Below, in pieces: positions 60,755-64,000 of a DNA stretch of 64,000 nt. The notes beneath the pieces were generated by a model. That model ran no database searches. It saw only the letters and a program-made list of their open reading frames with translations, and was not told where the DNA came from. The stretch is from Tubulanus polymorphus (taxonomy: Eukaryota > Nemertea > Palaeonemertea > Tubulaniformes > Tubulanidae): NCBI RefSeq assembly GCF_964204645.1, contig NC_134028.1:21364153-21428152 (forward strand). Direction: 5' to 3'. How positions within the stretch are numbered: the stretch's first letter is position 1; every line of letters starts with the position of its first letter. Made by a program: the position numbers and the translations under genes.

Positions 60755-62779
60755 CTGCTCAATTTACATAGTGTGCGAAGCAAAGATGGCGCTATACAGG
60801 GCCTACACGTAACGTCACTGAGCGTCATATTGACCGTAAAGCGCCATAAAGTCAAAGTGTATAATTCATATTCACTAATAGTCGTCCACTTCCCTCGTAA
60901 CTAGCCATAGTAAAAATGCAGTCGTGTATTAGGAGCTTGTACGTGAGATTTGCGGACAAAATCACGATTCGATACCACACAGGCGGCATGAGAGGAAGAG
61001 ATCGCAGTTTTTTTTCCGCAATCTCTCCCTCCCATGTGTGAAATGTCATTCTGGCCAAACGAAGCCATCAGACCATTTTGAATGCTTAATGAGACATTCC
61101 CACTTGTAAAATAACCCAGCTACATTGACCATAAAAGTTATTTATACAGTATTTTCAAGTAAATGAAAAAAACATTCACACATTGACCACCACGATCATC
61201 GCCCCTTTGCAACGTGTGTCAATGATGTTAAAACGTTATAATCAAGACTTGAATCATCAATTGCAAACTTAAATTAATAATTGAAGGCCGCCATATATTT
61301 CACTACAAATTTCAATGGTTTTTTAACAATCCATCACAAAGAAGTGCAAAAGTTCAATGAATCATATAAAATTGATCCCAACTAGACATAGATATTCTTG
61401 TAATTTATGGAGGTTATATTGTTTGTAACAGAATTAGATGAATGAATAGTATATTGATATTATATATACATCGGAATCTTCAATGTTAAATTCTTTTACC
61501 AAACAAAATCCATAATACGATTTACAGATCAACTACCACAAAATGATGTTTACCTCTCCTACAATACAGAGACTCATCGGTTTTGTCTGGGGGATATTTA
61601 TACCTATGGGGGGTTTTCCGGGGGTACTATTCCTGTTACCACGCAGAATACATTGCAGAAAACCGCGCGAGGACATTCGAAAAGCTAAAAAGGCCCATAC
61701 GTGTCAGAGCCCCTCATCCCTCACCCCTATCCGATCCTGATAGGCGATATCCCTTTTTCCTTCGACGTATCAGTCGAATAAAACACTCCTATCCGTGTTT
61801 CGTGTCGTTCTATGCATTTGTATACATGCTACGGTCATTCCGCCTGATGATGGCTGTTTCTTAACAACTGAAATGTTCTGTGGTGTATTGGCTCTGTTGA
61901 AGAGCGATTCCAAAAATACATATATAGAGATTCTCATTATGCATTTTTGGTTGTGTATCAAAGGATCATAAAGTTACGTCACGTGAACTGGTGACGCCAT
62001 TAGCACAAATAAATTCAAATCCGTCCACTCAAAAAAAACATCTCGGTGAAATAGGTGATATATCAGTTAAATGAAGAAATCCCACACTTCGAATTAAATT
62101 ATAGGTTAGAATTAATCATTTTGAAACCACATATTATTTTGTGGTTTCAAAATAATAAATTCTATCCTAAATTTTAATTCGAAGGGTGGGATTTCTTCAT
62201 TTATCTACAGTATACACGGATTATAGTGTTTATTCGACAACTGATATATCAGTCTTGGACCATGGGCCCTCAGACTAGTGGGCTGTTCAGAAATATAGAT
62301 CCTCAAAAATATCTTTCGTGAATTTCAGTTTGGGACTTGCCTAATGATAATCCTCAATAGTCACAGTGTTTCAAATATACACAGCGCTATGCATTAACAA
62401 TATGTACTCCGGATGTTTCTTTCTGACAGTATATCTATGCCATATAGTTTTTGCATATATTTACACAGTAGAGAATATACATAGTTGTTATTTCATATGC
62501 ATACACTATCCCATTACATAATATTTGTCATTTCATTATTCCTGAATAGATTAACTTTTTCGACTTTCATTTCAATTTTCAAAACACATTTTATAGCGAG
62601 TGAGATTGAGTTGACGACAACGATGATACGGCTGCGCAATGGAGTCTGTAGGTACAACCAGTGAATCTTTGCGCAGCAAATTTTCACACTGAAAGCTTCT
62701 TTTATAAATCTAAATTGAAGCTTTACGAATATTAGTGCGTGGAGTGTATTAGCTTAAGAAACATCTCACTCACTTCAAC
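60755..62779. other. Spacer between G5 and G6 (duplicate of 35,532-37,557)
   Basis: No intact gene; a handful of substitutions separate it from the earlier copy. Contains the second foldback repeat at 62,070-62,201. Confidence 0.8.
62070..62201. repeat. Foldback repeat, copy 2
   Basis: Same sequence and arms as 36,848-36,979; inherited through the segmental duplication. Confidence 0.8.
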
Positions 62780-63778
62780 ACGTACGGAAATGGGACGACG
62801 CCGCAGTTCTCCTCGGGAAGCTCCTTGTGTTCTATAAATTTGAAACTTCAATAGGCTTCATTTCCACTGCATGTCTATATAGGAATTCCTGTATCAGTGA
62901 TAGGAATCATTCTTAATGTTCTATCAGTCGTCGTTTTGAATCAGATGTCAACAAAAAGCTTTAATTCAGCATTTTTTCTGTTGAAGTATCTCAGCGTGGC
63001 CGATAGTGCATTTTTGGTCACCGATTTGAACTATAGAGGTTTAAGATACCTTATAACGATGATACAATTCGGGTTCGATGTATTCAGGATGTCGTCTGCG
63101 ATGCAACCATTCATGCTGATTTGTACAGTAACCGCGAAGGGCATAGCTCTACAGAATCGTAATTGGACGATAGTTCTAATGAGTTTAGACAGACTCGTTC
63201 ACGTTGCGTTTCCTTTTAAAGCCCTTAAATGGTTCACACGTAGGCGATGCCTTGTCGTAGTGATTTCATTGACGTTACTTTCAATTTGTAGTCAAATGTA
63301 TAAATACTTCTACCTCAGACTCAAATGGGCGAAGCGAACTTGTCCGTACAGGAAACCCGGTTATAGAGTGATTTTTGGTAGGGTAAATACATCTGTAGGT
63401 CGGTTTTACAGTCCTACCTTAAGTTCGTTGGCACCGTTAACGTTTCTCGCAGCGTTCGCGGTCGCAACGCTGATATTAACAATGCAAATACGCAGGCGTC
63501 AAAAGGAAGTGGCTGCAAGTACTAGCGACAAAAATTCGACGCAAGCGATGAAAATGACATTATGTATCATAGGTCTACATGCATTGTTTGAATTGCCCGG
63601 TGGAATAAACCACATTCTGATTGGTTTGAAACGTTATAAAGTGATTAGATATCCAATTGAAGGAATTGCACATCCCGTGGTTGGTTTGCTCAATAGAATC
63701 GATTCAGTTAGTAATTTCATTGTTTTTGTTCTAGCTAGTCCTTCTTTCCGTAAATCCTTTAAGAATATTCTGTTTTAA
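62780..63778 (+). pseudogene. Rhodopsin-type GPCR, copy G6, disabled
   Basis: The 333-codon region matches G5 in length and sequence, but the start codon is ACG (62,780-62,782) and codon 25 is TAG (62,852-62,854) where other copies have TAC. From codon 26 the frame is intact to the normal stop. Residues up to LVTDLNY follow G4 and the rest follow G3, with the switch between about 63,026 and 63,050. An N-terminally shortened receptor lacking part of TM1 would not be expected to fold. Confidence 0.9.
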
Positions 63779-63796
63779 TATCGATCATTAACACAC

Positions 63797-64000
63797 AAAG
63801 ATGAAGGTAGGGTCTGAAACGAGGCCCCAGCCCCCGCCGCGGCTGCTGCCACACGTCTGAAACACGGTCCTGGCCCCGGTCCCTGCCGCGACCGCACACG
63901 TCTTAAACACGGCCCCGGCCCCATTTAGGATGATACAAAAGATGCTAAAATTATAGATTATTTAGTATTTGATACTAATACGTATTGCAAGTAAATGTAT
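63797..64000. mobile_element. TIR DNA transposon, copy 3, left end (cut by window)
   Basis: AAAGATGAA at 63,797-63,805 is followed by GGTAGGGTCTGAAAC and the same left TIR as copies 1 and 2. The interior follows copy 2 (tagattatttagtatttgat) up to the window edge. Confidence 0.85.

Larger units (their letters stand above)
55612..63805 (+). repeat. Segmentally duplicated block (G5-spacer-G6), partner of 32,400-37,560
   Basis: From the GPCR 5' flank at 55,612 to the window end the sequence repeats the order 5' flank, GPCR, 1.9-kb transposon, spacer, 5' flank, GPCR, transposon. The spacer at 60,755-62,779 is almost identical to 35,532-37,557. One unit is about 6.9 kb here; the array continues past the window. 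Confidence 0.85.

Overview
The window is invertebrate genomic DNA. Genes are intronless or spliced with GT-AG junctions, and LINE, BEL/Pao and DNA-transposon remnants are abundant. A tandem family of intronless rhodopsin-type GPCR genes and a family-B GPCR with a somatomedin-B-like cysteine cluster suggest a lophotrochozoan (mollusc, brachiopod or similar); the taxon is inference only. No bacterial-type operon, CRISPR array or rRNA gene was seen. The most notable content is a nested pair of Polinton/Maverick (adintovirus-like) elements, that is, endogenous animal dsDNA viruses or virus-like transposons. || Layout: (1) 1-3.25 kb: a GPCR module on the minus strand (GPCR 1996-3021 plus a 3' flank with a LINE tail). 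(2) 3.25-5.15 kb: no gene seen. (3) 5.16-6.04 kb: the start of a non-LTR retrotransposon. (4) 6.05-28.85 kb: an old minus-oriented Polinton (HNH gene, broken ZF-PolB, small-gene copy, right terminus) split by a younger 17.7 kb Polinton at 10,533-28,249 flanked by TATATA duplications. The younger element carries, on the plus strand, ZF plus protein-primed PolB, a small replication-type gene, penton, a run of small membrane/virion genes, an acidic coiled-coil protein, the major capsid protein and a zinc-finger protein; on the minus strand it carries the packaging ATPase, integrase with chromodomain, three small genes and an HNH endonuclease. (5) 28.9-40.5 kb: GPCR modules G2, G3, G4 on the plus strand. 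(6) 40.5-55.6 kb: unrelated DNA interrupting the array: a cysteine-rich secreted peptide exon, a BEL/Pao remnant split by a Harbinger-like element, the family-B GPCR, foldback repeats and a lone terminal exon. (7) 55.6-64 kb: GPCR modules G5 and G6 with a repeatedly duplicated 1.9 kb TIR transposon that itself holds a TTAA-flanked foldback element. || How the parts work together: the Polinton genes form a recognisable viral set (replication by pPolB, integration by a retroviral-type integrase, double-jelly-roll capsid plus penton, packaging ATPase), but no adenain-like protease is seen. Two features look new. First, each terminus is a long palindrome with a T-arm-like hairpin that is conserved between the two elements in structure although the stem sequence differs. 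Second, genes carry one of two rigidly spaced upstream boxes ending at the ATG: a 19-bp box on seven genes of the structural/membrane block, and an AATAAAAA...TATAATAA box on replication-type genes. Together they suggest early/late transcription classes. Several reading frames in both elements are broken, so neither copy looks fully functional. The GPCR array appears to have grown by unequal exchange inside the coding sequence, since two copies are mosaics of neighbouring copies.
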